Of a stretch of DNA of 64,000 nt, positions 12,777-24,165 are shown piece after piece (positions within the stretch are counted from its first letter, which is position 1; each line of letters begins with the position of its first letter). The notes beneath the pieces are model-generated. The model had not been told where the DNA came from. It was given only the letters and a program-made list of their open reading frames with translations, and did no database searches. Position numbers and translations under genes: made by a program. Location of the stretch: positions 728,455-792,454 of the forward strand of contig JAQFWX010000015.1 of assembly GCA_027605045.1 (NCBI GenBank), read 5' to 3'. Source of the DNA: Phallus indusiatus. Its lineage: Eukaryota > Basidiomycota > Agaricomycetes > Phallales > Phallaceae.

Positions 12777-13709
12777 TTTTTCTTCGAATGCCGAAAATTT
12801 GACTCTGTCTACGTATCATTATATACGAAAAAAAATGTTCACATTATGGAACCATAATGATATGATATGCTCATGCCAAAATCATGTCCGAATTTATCTA
12901 CCCGCTGCATGTGATCGATATTCTTGAGCATTTGATTTTGGAAACAGCCTGGTCGATTCAGAATCGTTTGATGTTTTTATTCAGCCCATAAATGCGTTGG
13001 TCCCCAGTCGGGCATGCGAAGTCGGAAGTTGGTAATCTGAGCCTGAGTATGACGATCAGTTACATAAATGATGCGACTTTCAGTTTGTTGGGATGGATTA
13101 CATTGAAGGAACACCAGACAACTGTCGCACATGCGCTTAGACTCTACTCTACTCTATGTACATATGTATGCATTTATGTCTATATTGGAAAAAAAAAAGT
13201 CCAAGCAGAATTAAAAAGACAAAAAGAAATTCTTTTGGGAAGACGAATTTGAAGGTGCAAGATATTACGATTATAAAAAGGTGCGTTGTCATATGAATTA
13301 TAAGCTGGAAGACGGAGTGTTTTCGATTTTTAAAGAAAATACGAGTTTTTTTTTTGGAGAGAAAGAGAGTGTCCAATCAGAGCAAAGAACGGAAGGAAAG
13401 AGAGAAAAAAAAGAAACGTGATGTGAGAAAACGAAATTAATGGCGTGATTATAAGGATCTTCCAAAATTAGTTGCGATTTTTGCGCACTTGGTGAAAGAA
13501 CAAGAGGAATATAGAATGACTAACAAGATTTCGCGCGCCCAAAAAGGCAAAAGAAAAATATGAAGAAAAGAATAGTCCGAGTGAACAAGCAAACTCTCAT
13601 GACGATCAGCGATCAGGACAGAGAGGGAGAGAAAGAGAAATGTCCAACAATCGACAGCACAAGGAAGCAGCAAACAGAACTAGAAAAGTCGCCTTTCTCG
13701 ATTGAAAAC
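12777..13709. other. Intergenic region, A-rich, no supported gene
   Basis: About 0.9 kb between the start of the small secreted protein gene and the end of the Zn2Cys6 gene. It is rich in A/G runs on the + strand from 13180 on. A + strand open frame at 13560-14030 overlaps the transcription-factor exon in antisense and is taken as a shadow. Confidence 0.55.
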
Positions 13710-16689
13710 TTAAACATCGTCAATACAGACATACTCATATCTATACCCGTCTTCGAAATATGCGTATTGGTATCCAGACTCGGGAGCGGGTTCACCCTCC
13801 GCGTCGACGTCCAAGTCTATGCCCATATTGCTGACGTTGTCGACATTCATGGCGATACTCGTATCGGCGCCACTACCACCGAGAGAAGAAGAGACAGATT
13901 CAACGCCGACACTGAGGCTGAGACCATCACTGAGCGTTTGAGCGTGATGGTGGTTATCGGTGACGCTTGCAACAGGGGAAGCCTGAGGAGGGGGAGCGTC
14001 ATGCGCGACGGTGTGAGTTTGATGCTCTAAACCAAGAGTAATCTTGCTATGAGAGTGATGTTGAAGGTGATGGTGATTATGGTGGTGGTGGTGGTGGGAG
14101 TGGGAGTGATGGGCGGTCGTGCTTGTATTGGTACCGCCGGCGTTACAGTGTCCTCGTTCGACGACATCATGATTCTCACCACCGCACTCAGGGTGTCCCT
14201 GTCCAGCAGCAGCATATGAATAAAGCGGCAGTAAGTCCGCATCGGGACGACGCATAGCCGAATTGGTCGGTCTGAGAAGAGGTGAAGAAGGTGAGAATGT
14301 AGGAGTAGATGGGATTTTTATTGTTGGAGGTGGTGGTGGATCTGGGGTGCGAACTTGGAGGAACCGAGAGGGCGGGGTGCCAGTGGCTTTGAGTCGAATC
14401 GTTTCTGGGATAGTAAGAACACCCGAGCCGCCGCTTCTCGCTTTCGCTTTCGTTTTGGTGTTTGGTGTGCCGGTGTTCATGAGTGTATCGGCTAGAACGG
14501 ACGCTAATGTATCCGTTTGCGACGCCAGTGGAGCTGCTTTCTCCGAGGGTGGCGACGACTGAGATAAAGAGCGCGCCAAGATGGACGCAGGCGTAGGAGC
14601 AGGAGCAGGAACAGGAGCAGGAACATAAGTCGTCTCAACAGCTGTATCAGACGGAGCAGTCGAGTTTCTTGATTCGCTAGACCAAGTGCGCGATCGTCTT
14701 TTTCGGCTTTGGTGATCTGATCCGGGAAGCTGACGATGCGTGCTCTTTGAAAGCTTTGAGCTGCTGGTGGTTTTTGAATGAGATGATGCGCCAGATGATT
14801 GTTTTGAAGGGTTGGACTGTCCGTTTGAATTGGGCCGGTCTCCGGGGATAAGGCGTGATGAACCTTTGATGTTGTCGATGAGGGTGGACAATCCGATGAT
14901 TTTTGATATCCGCTCGTTTGAAGAGTCGCTATAGTATGTCAAATCAGACTTTTGTCTATGTTAAAAAGGTAACAAGCTTACGAAAAGTACTCGTCAAGTT
15001 CAACAACGCGCTTGAGAAGTTCACATCGATGAGTTATCACAGTAGACTGACGTTCTCTTGATTGGGGAACTCCACGATGTACCGCTTTGAGAACATTACT
15101 GATATCGCCAAGTATAGTAATTAGAAAGGTGACTTCATTGCGGACTTCTAGCTCGCTGAGACAAGAACAAGTTTGAGAGCACTGGGTCGTGGTATATGCG
15201 GCAGATTTGTCGCCTATAGTTTGTACCCCGATATCAATGTACCGACCATGACGGACGACAGAAGAATCTTCAGAAGTGTTTGGTTTCAAGTCCAACTGGG
15301 ATGAATCGCTGACAAGAGACTTGGATCTGAAGCTGGATGCGGACGAAGCGAATGATCCCGTTCCGGAGCCGATATTGTGATCCTCCTTCTGATCGGTCCA
15401 TTCTACGTCGGCTCGCAACGAATAAGACTTGAGAGGAGAACAAGAAGAATCATCATCAGCGTCGACTTTATATTCAGAATCTGTCAGCGGGGCGTCAAAA
15501 GTGAGACCTAGCGCAGATTGTTGAGGACCCGATTGCATCGAAAATTCAGGTGGAGCTGGAGAAAAAGATGCTGAAGGTGGATTTGAAGATGAAATGGAAA
15601 TGGATCTAGCGATGGATGTGGAAGTGGAACGCTGGGAGGAAATGGTACCCGCTGTTTTGGGAATGATGTTTGAAGATGTGCCGTGACTGCAAAACTGGTG
15701 TAAGACCAATGAAACAAGGTAATAATCGCGTTTTGGGGACTTACGAGAGACTATGAGTGGGTTTCGCGTCGTTTCCACGACTGTATGCGTTCGCAAGAGT
15801 CGGAGCCTGTTTGGCAGGAACATGACGGAGACTAGACTTGGGACGCGAGCGAGATTTATACTCCTCATAGTCTTCATCGTCGTCGCCGTCGTCTTCATCA
15901 GTGCAATATGAATTATCCGAGCCGTAAGCCTCGCGTTCTACCACGCTCATGTCCTCGTTGTCGTCGTCGTCTTCGCTTTCGACATCCACGTGACGAGATC
16001 TCTTGAAACGCGCGCTGGCAAGAGAAAAAGTCGCGCTTTTAGTCGTCTCCTCGTGTTTTCTCTTCGACCCGACCTTAGTATCGTTATCGTTTGGCGTGGT
16101 ATTGTTGCGCGCACCGCACCGAGAAGGGGTTTGGCGCGTTTTTTGAGCCTGACTCGGAGTGCTGACAGTACCAGTACCAGTGCTATTGTTGCTGACAGAC
16201 GGACGTCGAGTTGCGACTAGTTCTGGAATGTGCTCTACCCCGTTTGCGGCAAACCAGCGAGGATGAGGGCGGTTGTTTATTTCACGAATGACAGACTCGA
16301 GTTCTGCGATGCGGTTTCGCAAATGGGTTGTTTCATCCAACGTCGGATCACTAATTCAGGACTGAGAAGACAAGTTACAATAGAGAAAATGAGAGATATA
16401 GATACCGTGTGTCCGGGTCATCCAGTTCATACACGCATAGACCCGTCTATTTGAAGTCAGTGTAGGTAGTCAATTTGTAAAGATTGGCGTACCAGGCCAT
16501 GCTGCACGCAACGTGTACAAGGACGTTTTCTATCGCACTATCAAGCATTTTTCAAAAAAATGTAAGCTTAAAAAGCGTGTAAAGAACAAGAACCTTTCTT
16601 TTGGAAGCATAACAATTCAAACACGATACGCGCATCCGATTACGTCTCCTCTTCCGGTGGTTTACTTCTTCATTGATGTCTGAAGACAT
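13710..16689 (-). CDS. Zn(2)-Cys(6) binuclear cluster transcription factor, 903 aa
   Basis: DNA-binding transcription factor. Exons on the minus strand are 16594-16689, 16493-16537, 16406-16446, 15745-16350, 14982-15686 and 13710-14928, in phase to 903 aa. The zinc cluster is split over the first three exons: C23-x2-C26-x6-C33-x5-C39-x2-C42-x8-C51, with the basic loop SKRKCDRKRPC. A short coiled-coil-like linker follows (THLRNRIAELESVIREI). The middle is acidic (long Asp/Glu runs near residues 190-240) and Ser/Pro rich. A conserved-looking block near residues 400-530 holds QCSQTCSCL and a long helix. The C-terminus has a His-rich tract (codons near 14060-14105). The layout matches an agaricomycete-wide regulator of unknown targets. 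The donor after exon 3 pairs with the acceptor at 16351, since nearer acceptors break the frame. Confidence 0.93.
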
Positions 16690-18476
16690 TTTTAGTGAAT
16701 GTGAACGTGGCTAGCGGGATGAACACGAGGCGAGACGGAGGGACACACAAAGCGGAGTAAAAGAAAAAAAAAAGGGCGGACGGAGTGAAAAAAAAGAAAG
16801 TTGACGATAAAATTAATTATCTGGAAAATTAACTAAGATTATTTTTGTGGCAAATTGGAGCTGATTATATCGATTGAACGTCAACATTTTTGGAGATCAA
16901 CGGGAAGCACGATTTGGTGAATGTTCTCGGATGTTCTTCGTCGTCGTTACTGAACTAGGAAGACTTCTACCAGGTCGATTAATGAACATTATATTCGTCT
17001 TGTCGCTGTCAACTCGAGAATATTCAGGGCGGTAACGGTCTTCTGCGGTGATCTTGTTTGTTTATTCTGACAGCCGTCAGAAAATATTATGGCGTATTTG
17101 GATGTACAATGTACAGGACAAGTTCTGCCGGTGAAAATCAGTGAAAATCCTCAAGACGAATATAATGGTTTTACCTGGTTTTACTGAAGAAAGCGAACAT
17201 TGGAAAATCGCCATGCGGACAATCCAAACCCAGTGAGTATTACTCCAAGTAGATTACAGCTCAAACAAAAAAAAATCCGCTTGATCACAAGATAAATAGT
17301 TTCTAAATGTCAAGGAAGAGAAAGCTCCATTATAGGATTTATTACCCCGTGCGATAACTTGAACATTTTTTTGAAAAGGAAATGAAGAAGAAAAAGAAGG
17401 ATAAATTAGAAAAACTTGAATTCGTGATGGTATCGATGGCGCGATTGATCAGAGATTCAGCACTGCCTCGGCAGCAACAACACAAGAAACGCAAAGGTAA
17501 TCTTGTACATGAAAACGACGGTGATCTTCAGAAGCTCTCAGTTGGTTGTTGCTGCGTTTCAAGACTGATGTACTGATTGTCCCGATTTACAGTAAAAAAA
17601 CTAGACCATTCCGACTGGGTCAGATTAAGTACTAAGTCAGAGGTTGAACAGGGTTGAACCCACAGAGATATAATTAGGAACTTACTTTTCAGCCTTCTGA
17701 ATACCATTTTTAAAACTTCTCCAACTTCAACGAGAAAACAGGAAATCTCAGCTTGGAGTCTCTCTCGGAGAACAGAAGAGAAAAAAACTAGCGCTCACGG
17801 CTAAAAAAAAAAACAACTCAATTACGTAAAGAATTTGACCGGGCGCCTTTTTTTGTACCTCTCCAAGTCCTTTCCTGTCTTCTCGAAACAGATCTTAGAG
17901 CATAATTGTCGCTCCACATATGATATGGAAATTATTGTTTGCTATGATGGTGTTGTGTCCTACGAGCCGACCTTGAACAGGGTAAGTCTTGAATCCTTCC
18001 AATTCAAAGGAGTGCAGGACAATAGAGTACAATTGACTTTGATGTCGTCTGAGAAGGCAATGCCTTTGTAGCGCAAAGATGTCTAGATATGAATTCTCAA
18101 TCTCAAGTCTCGTTTATTTGGATACTTCTACGCCGCATCATATACACGCTGATCATACACGAGAAATCCTGTCTTCTTAATATCACCCTTATTCGGTGCG
18201 ATACTTGATGGTACAGGTTATCTTCGCGGGTTGTACAAGGCTGTACAGGATATCAACGCGCACTGCCTGCTACTACCTGGAGTTCATTGTCCAGTGTCGA
18301 GAAAATATGACATCTCCTGACATCCCAGGACGTCCCCCGCGAATCCTCCGTCCAAGCGGAACATCGGTCAGTAGTTCGGAAATATCCGGCGATTGCGTCA
18401 TGTATACCACCACGTACGGCCGCCCAACCTTACAAGCTAAAAGCCTTTCAAAAAAAAGCCCGTTTGTAAGAGCTTT
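16690..18476. other. Long upstream region of the Zn2Cys6 gene, no supported gene
   Basis: About 1.8 kb left of the palindromic element. Open frames at 17382-17576, 17835-18071 and 18196-18495 have no recognisable motif and no convincing splice extension; the first is a Lys-rich low-complexity stretch. The promoter of the Zn2Cys6 gene begins here. Confidence 0.5.
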
Positions 18477-19430
18477 CACAAGAGACGACACCTAATTTTA
18501 GCTGACTGAAATTTGAGGCCTGAAAGTGCGAATTTCAGATAAGAATTCTAATCAGCATAAAGTCTGATTTTCAGTCAGCATAAAACTCTGATTTTCAGTC
18601 AGCATAAAACTCTGATTTTCAGTCAGTGTAAAGTACAATTTTCAATCAGTGTAAAACTCTGATTTCAAGTTAGTACCAAATCTAATTTTTAGTCTACTTA
18701 AAATCTGGATTTGAAGTTGTAATTTGAGTTGTATTGAAGTTGTTATTTCAGAAATGTAGAAATCGTAACTTTCCTTACCTTATATTTGTGATCTCAGTTA
18801 GTTTCAAGTCTGAATCTCAGTTATATTAGAGTCTTGTTTTCAGTTAGCTTGAGTTCTAAATTTTAAGATGACTGAAAATTAAACTTCAAGCAACCTAAAA
18901 ATCAGGATTTTTACTGACAGAAAAGTAGAGCACTGAATTTAACCCAACTGAGATTCTGACTTGACTGAGATCTGACTTTAATCCATTTAAGATTTTGACT
19001 TTAATTTGACCAAGATTCTGATTCTAACCCGACTGGAACTCTGACTTTAAACCAATAAAAATCACAAATATAAGGTAATGAAAGTTACAACTTTAATTGG
19101 CAGGAGATCCAGATTTTAAGCAGACTAAAAATCAAAATTTATGCTAACTGAACATCGGAATTCACCCCAACTGAGTATCAGATTTTACCGCAACTGAAAA
19201 CCAGATTTTAAGCAGACTAAAAATGATATTTTGTGTTGATTGAAAGTCAGAATGTAAACTGACTGAGAATGAAACCTTACGCCGACTGAAAATCAGATCT
19301 TAAACTAAGTGAAAAATCAGATTTTAAACTGGCTGAGAATCAGACCTTAGGTGGATTGAAATTTTGAACTGAAATTTGCACTTTCAGGCACTAAATTTCA
19401 GTCGGCTGAAATCAGGAGGTGTCTCTTGTG
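18477..19430. mobile_element. Foldback element: 954-bp imperfect palindrome of about 24-nt repeats
   Basis: The two ends are inverted repeats for about 60 bp: cacaagagac at 18477-18486 is mirrored by gtctcttgtg at 19421-19430. Further in, ctgactgaaattt and cctgaaagtgc match on both sides. The left half carries head-to-tail degenerate units with core cagtcagcataaaactctg and tgattttcag. The right half carries the same units on the other strand, with core ctgaaaatcagattttaa. No ORF lies inside. This is the structure of foldback/MITE-type elements. I could not find a confident target-site duplication; only a few T's are shared at the edges. Confidence 0.75.
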
Positions 19431-20582
19431 TTTTGATATTGGGAAAATCTAGAATATCTACTTCATCCACAAGCGGCCGCAGTCAGCTGAAAAGTCCGAT
19501 AAAAAGATCGGACGATCTACTCAATGGTAACATCGTGCATCTTGACATCCTGAATACAATTGCTTACAGTCATCCTCATCAGCGCGGGACACTAAATGCT
19601 CTTTACAGCATTCGAGACGTTTCTCAAGTTTCTCCTAAACTTTCTTCCAAACATGCCATGCTCTCAAAACATCCAACGAGATTCGATATTAGCCGAGCTT
19701 TTAGCGAAGCATTTGTGAATTGGATAGACCCAGATAGACCCGTACGAAAGAGAGATTTCGCCATCTTAAAACTTTATTACATATTTCAATATTGCGAGCC
19801 TGGAGTCCGTGCGAAAGTGGGTGTTTCTCCTCCATTGAGTTAAGAGCATATTTGCCAAACAAAGGAATTTCATTAAAGTCATTATAACAGATCAAACAAT
19901 GGAATTCCGCCGATACGCCATGGGTCATGGGATTGTAGACGAACAAGCCGATTCGCAATTCACCCGTCCAATTAATATTATTATATTCGGCGCCCGTAGT
20001 ACCTGGGCATGAACCACACACTACCACACACTAGTGTTATCTGCGTCGGTTCCTAGAAATGTTGAAGACTCAGCGCGTATGGCAATAATGCACTCTATTT
20101 AAAGACAAATGTGCCTTGCGTCGGTTATGACTCTTGAAAATCTTCCCCGCTCGTCTCAGAAAATGGACATTCCCGATTCACCATGCACATGCGCTTGTCG
20201 AGAATGTTGACAAATGTCAATGTCCCTTTCGTCGTATCCCCTATGATTATTGTAGCTTGGTTGGGTTTCAATCCTGATGAAGCTTTTCCCGTACGACACT
20301 GTCCAGCTGATTCGTTTTCATTCAATCAAGATTTAAATCGGTAACGTTCACCATTGACTTTTGAAATCAATAGTTCAATTTCAAATGTAAGTGCCAAAGA
20401 AAACAACTTCCGCTAATTGGTTTTATATTCAACGAATAGTAAGTTCTCGGCTTCTAAATCATTCGAAACATATGCATATGTCAATCAGATCAGGATGTCA
20501 GGTTCGTACACTATGCCTGCTTTGACACCACATGTGCAATATATATACAGGCATTTTTACATAGGTGGGTTTTGCTTAAGAC
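19431..20582. other. Intergenic region, no supported gene
   Basis: An open frame at about 19430-19843 (+) is longer than chance neighbours but shows no motif I recognise, and neither strand gives a spliced model. The rest is AT-rich. The promoter of the monooxygenase gene lies in the last few hundred bases. Confidence 0.5.
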
Positions 20583-22693
20583 ATGCAAGACTCATCCTGC
20601 ATAGTTTCCCAATGGTTCCAGGAACTCACTCACTGCGTTGCGTCTAATGATGTTCATGGAGTGACCTCCTTATTTACCCCGTACGGTTGGCTCCGCGACC
20701 ATCTTGTTTTCGAGTGGAATTTTCGTTCGCTGAAAGGTCATAAAGACATTGAAGAATATCTTATTGATCACTTGGAACAGGTTCAAATTACGAACCTACA
20801 TCTCGAGGACTCGAAAGGAATTCCTCCCGCGTTCACTTTCGATGGACATGCAGTCGAGGCGGCTTTCACTTTCGAAACACTTTTGATCTGGGGAAGAGGG
20901 TATGTTTTGTTACAGGAATTCGAAGGGACTTGGAAGGCACTATCTCTTTACTTTTCTGCTGTCGACTTGAAAGGACACGAAGAGAATACCACAAGGCCCA
21001 GCGGATATTATGACGAACACCGTAAGACCTGGATAGACGTTTTTGAAGAGGAGAAGAAAAGAATCGAAGAAGACCCGCATGTTATCATTTGTATGCCTTT
21101 AATTACCTGTTGCTGACGGTCACATGAAGAAACATAATTCTTTAGTGGGCGCCGCACAAAACGGGCTCAATGTTGGAGCGAGGTTTCGCCAAATGAATAT
21201 CCCTACTTTGCTGATAGACAGGTCCGACCGTGTTGGAGATAATTGGCGGCAGCGCTATCCCAGCCTGACACTGCATACCACGAACTCACACCATTGCCGT
21301 ACGTTCTTTTTTTCACACTGCAATATATTACCGTACTCAGTTTTCTTTTATAACTCAGCTTTATATACTAAATTCCCGAGTAATTGGCCAAAGTTTACTC
21401 CGAAAGACAAGGTGGCCTGCATGCTGGAACAATACTCCGTCAATCAAGATCTGGTGATCTGGCATCGCTCGACTATGCTACCGACGCCATCGTACGATCC
21501 TTCAACCAGACGATGGACTGTAGAAATCTCAAAGGACGGTGAAAAGGTTACTCTCAGACCTTATCATATCGTATTAGCAATTGGATTACACGGGAAACCA
21601 TACGTTCCTCCTCTTCTCAACGCTGAACTATTCAACGGACCTAAATTTCACGCAACCGATTATAAAGGTCCCGAATACTTTGCGAAGAAGAACGTCGTCG
21701 TCGTAGGTGCTTCTCAAACGGCCACAGATATCTGCCAAAATCTAGCACTGTCAAAAAACGTCGGATCGGTGACCATGGTTCAACGGTCCAGTCTCATCGT
21801 CACCTCTAATGACTATTCACACAAAACCGTTTTTGACGTGATATATCCTCTTGAATGTGATTTGAGTAATGCGGATCTCCGGTTTACAGGTCTTCCTTTA
21901 GGTTTATCGAAGGAGTTGGGGATTGCGGGAAAGGATAAACGGATTGCTGATCAAAAAGAGATGATCGAGGGTCTTTTGAAGGCTGGATTAGACGTGAATG
22001 AAGGAGAAGAAGGGGCTGGATTGCTTGTGAGAGTCTACCAGCGACTAGGAGGTATGTATTTCAATGCTTTAGCATGTGATTCTTTTTCTTTCTGATGATT
22101 GGGTCACAGGATATTGTACGTTCAAATCAAATGTAATGAATTTTCTCGTGTTTATGACATTTTTCTTTCACGGCTAGCGTCGGATATCGGTGCCGCCAAT
22201 TTAATCATCAAAGGCGACATAAAAATCAAACGCGGAGAACCCGAACGTTTCACGGACAACGGTTTAGTGTTCAGAGACGGCTCATTCTTACAAGCTGATG
22301 CTGTTGTTTTTGCTACGGGATACGAGCCCGTGAAGAACGCGATTTTACCCATTTTTGGAGATGAAATAGCATCCAAGATCACTCCTGTTTGGGGGTTCAA
22401 TGAAGCGCATGAGTTGAGACGAACCTTTTCACCGCCGGGGCATCCTGGGGTAGGTCCACTAAACTGTCAAGTTTTGATACAGACATTCAATTGATTTTCC
22501 AGATTTGGTGGGCCATTGGAGATCTTGCAATATCAAGGTATAGTTCAAAAACATTGGTAAGTGTTTGTCATGGTGGAGTTTGATTTTTCACTGAGATATT
22601 GTACACCTTTTTTCGCAGGGAATACAAATTAAAGCAAGATTGCTGGGCCTGATTATCGATGAAGATGAAGCAAGCAACAGATGTTTTTTGTGA
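20583..22693 (+). CDS. Flavin-dependent monooxygenase with N-terminal NTF2-like domain, 586 aa
   Basis: FAD/NADPH-dependent oxygenase of the FMO/Baeyer-Villiger type. Exons are 20583-21090, 21146-21298, 21359-22051, 22110-22115, 22178-22449, 22503-22556 and 22619-22693, in phase to 586 aa. Residues 1-165 form an NTF2-like domain (DVHGVTSLFTPYGWLRDHL). The FAD-binding motif reads LGAAQNGLNVGARF, with Ala at the second Gly of GxGxxG. The dinucleotide motif is VVVGASQTATDICQ, and the late motif is FATGYEP. The 6-nt exon at 22110-22115 restores the family block GGY-S-SDIGA; skipping it also keeps the frame, so both forms are possible. No signal peptide, so it is cytosolic. Such genes often serve in detoxification or secondary metabolism, but no biosynthetic partners are evident here. 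Confidence 0.92.
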
Positions 22694-24165
22694 TGAGTAT
22701 TTATGATTAGCATTGTGAAAACGCTAAATATTCGTCGTATTTTGCGAATGTCCATTTTCAATTTCGATAGGATTGAAGGGGAGAAATGCATAAGCCGCGT
22801 TTCATGGTTTCCTGAATATACTCAAATGTACAGACGAGAACTTATGTTACGACAAACTTGAAGGATCGCTCGACAGAGTTGATTTAACCCAGTGTTTACG
22901 ACGCAGATCATTGATGGGCTCTCGGGAAGATGAGAAAAGTAAAGCAGATCGCAAGTATGGTTACTTCAACCGAGTGGACTAATGCACAATGCCAATCACT
23001 TGAGATGATGATGAGCGACACAAACTAAGTAGTCGAAGGAAAGGACATCTTAAGCTGTGCGTAATGCATTTTCCATTCCTTTCCATCTCTATCAGGGTTC
23101 AGCGAAGATTGATTACGCCACAAATCTGGTCCAGTATTCTCTCTACATATAAATAAAAAGCAACAGAGGACAATAATAGTCACCAGCAGCGTCTTTGAAG
23201 CTTGGTAATTGGTTGATACACTATCTCAAGTTCTGGAAGAAAGTATTGCCTCCTATACTGATGCGAGCAAGACATCGTTTACTCACGCCTACGTTTCAAA
23301 GTCGGAAACGGATCTGATTTGTGGTGTTTACGGTGCATGTGCGAGCCATGTGGAGCTTGAGCGTTTACATCAAATTTCTAGCTTCTCACATCAGTTCTAT
23401 TGATAGCTATCTCAAGTATCCATGGTTAATTGATGGTAATTTGTATTCCTTCGTCGTCAAATGCCCTATTAATCTTGACCCAACAAGAGAGCCAAAAGGA
23501 TGATCAAAGATGTCCTAAGATCATGTAGATCCAGTAAGACAAGACGGACCGTGGCGGACAGAATTGACCTGTTTATAACTTTCTTTGACGTCTTTACCCT
23601 TATAAACTCGTTATACAGATCAATTAAAACGGTGATGAGTGTTTGATTCAGTGGAAGTACTGGTACCCCTGCTCGCTATGAAAGCATTCAATGATTTTAT
23701 GACCAAATGTATGATTTAATTCATGGCCACGACAATATTAATGAGCCACTTTCTTATCAATTCATCAACGATCTGATCTGCCTCATGACCTACACCTATT
23801 TATAAATATTACTTCTGTTCGGCGAATTATTTAAATAACTTGCGATCCTTATAATAAACATGTTTATAATTGACAGCTTTGTGCTAATAAGATTTGTTTG
23901 AAGGGATAAAATCTCTAAGTACATATATATTGGGCACATGGAATTGTAGCTGTGTAAGGTGTCATTGAAGGAAGCCCAAAAGTCCTTTTATTCGGTGTCG
24001 CATTTCACCGAGGCTTCTCAACTTCATATCAAGACGTCAGCATTTGGACATCAACATGTGCTGATGAATTAGTTTGAAGAACTCGAATCAAGAACCTGCC
24101 CTCAAGCCACATTTAAATGCTTGAGATACGGAGTCTCTAAACGGCGCCAGTCCCCTCAACAACTC
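22694..24165. other. Intergenic region, no supported gene
   Basis: About 1.5 kb, AT-rich. Two overlapping small frames at 23209-23503 show no motif. I see nothing else. Confidence 0.5.

Noticed and set aside
13560..14562. Plus-strand genes at 13560-14030 and 14263-14562
   Set aside because: They are antisense to the well-supported Zn2Cys6 exon and reflect its repetitive Ser/His/Pro codons.
17382..18495. Genes left of the palindromic element
   Set aside because: The three open frames are short, lack motifs and splice support, and one is Lys-rich low complexity. Both strands are equally open at 18196-18495.
18477..19430. CRISPR array
   Set aside because: The repeats are degenerate and contiguous without unique spacers, inverted in the second half, and the host is a eukaryote.
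19430..20027. A gene flanking the palindromic element on its right
   Set aside because: The + frame to 19843 and the minus frame 19701-20027 overlap, and neither shows a family motif or valid exon structure.
23209..23503. Small gene upstream of the DUF6533 protein
   Set aside because: Two overlapping frames with no motif and no ATG in a good context for the longer one.
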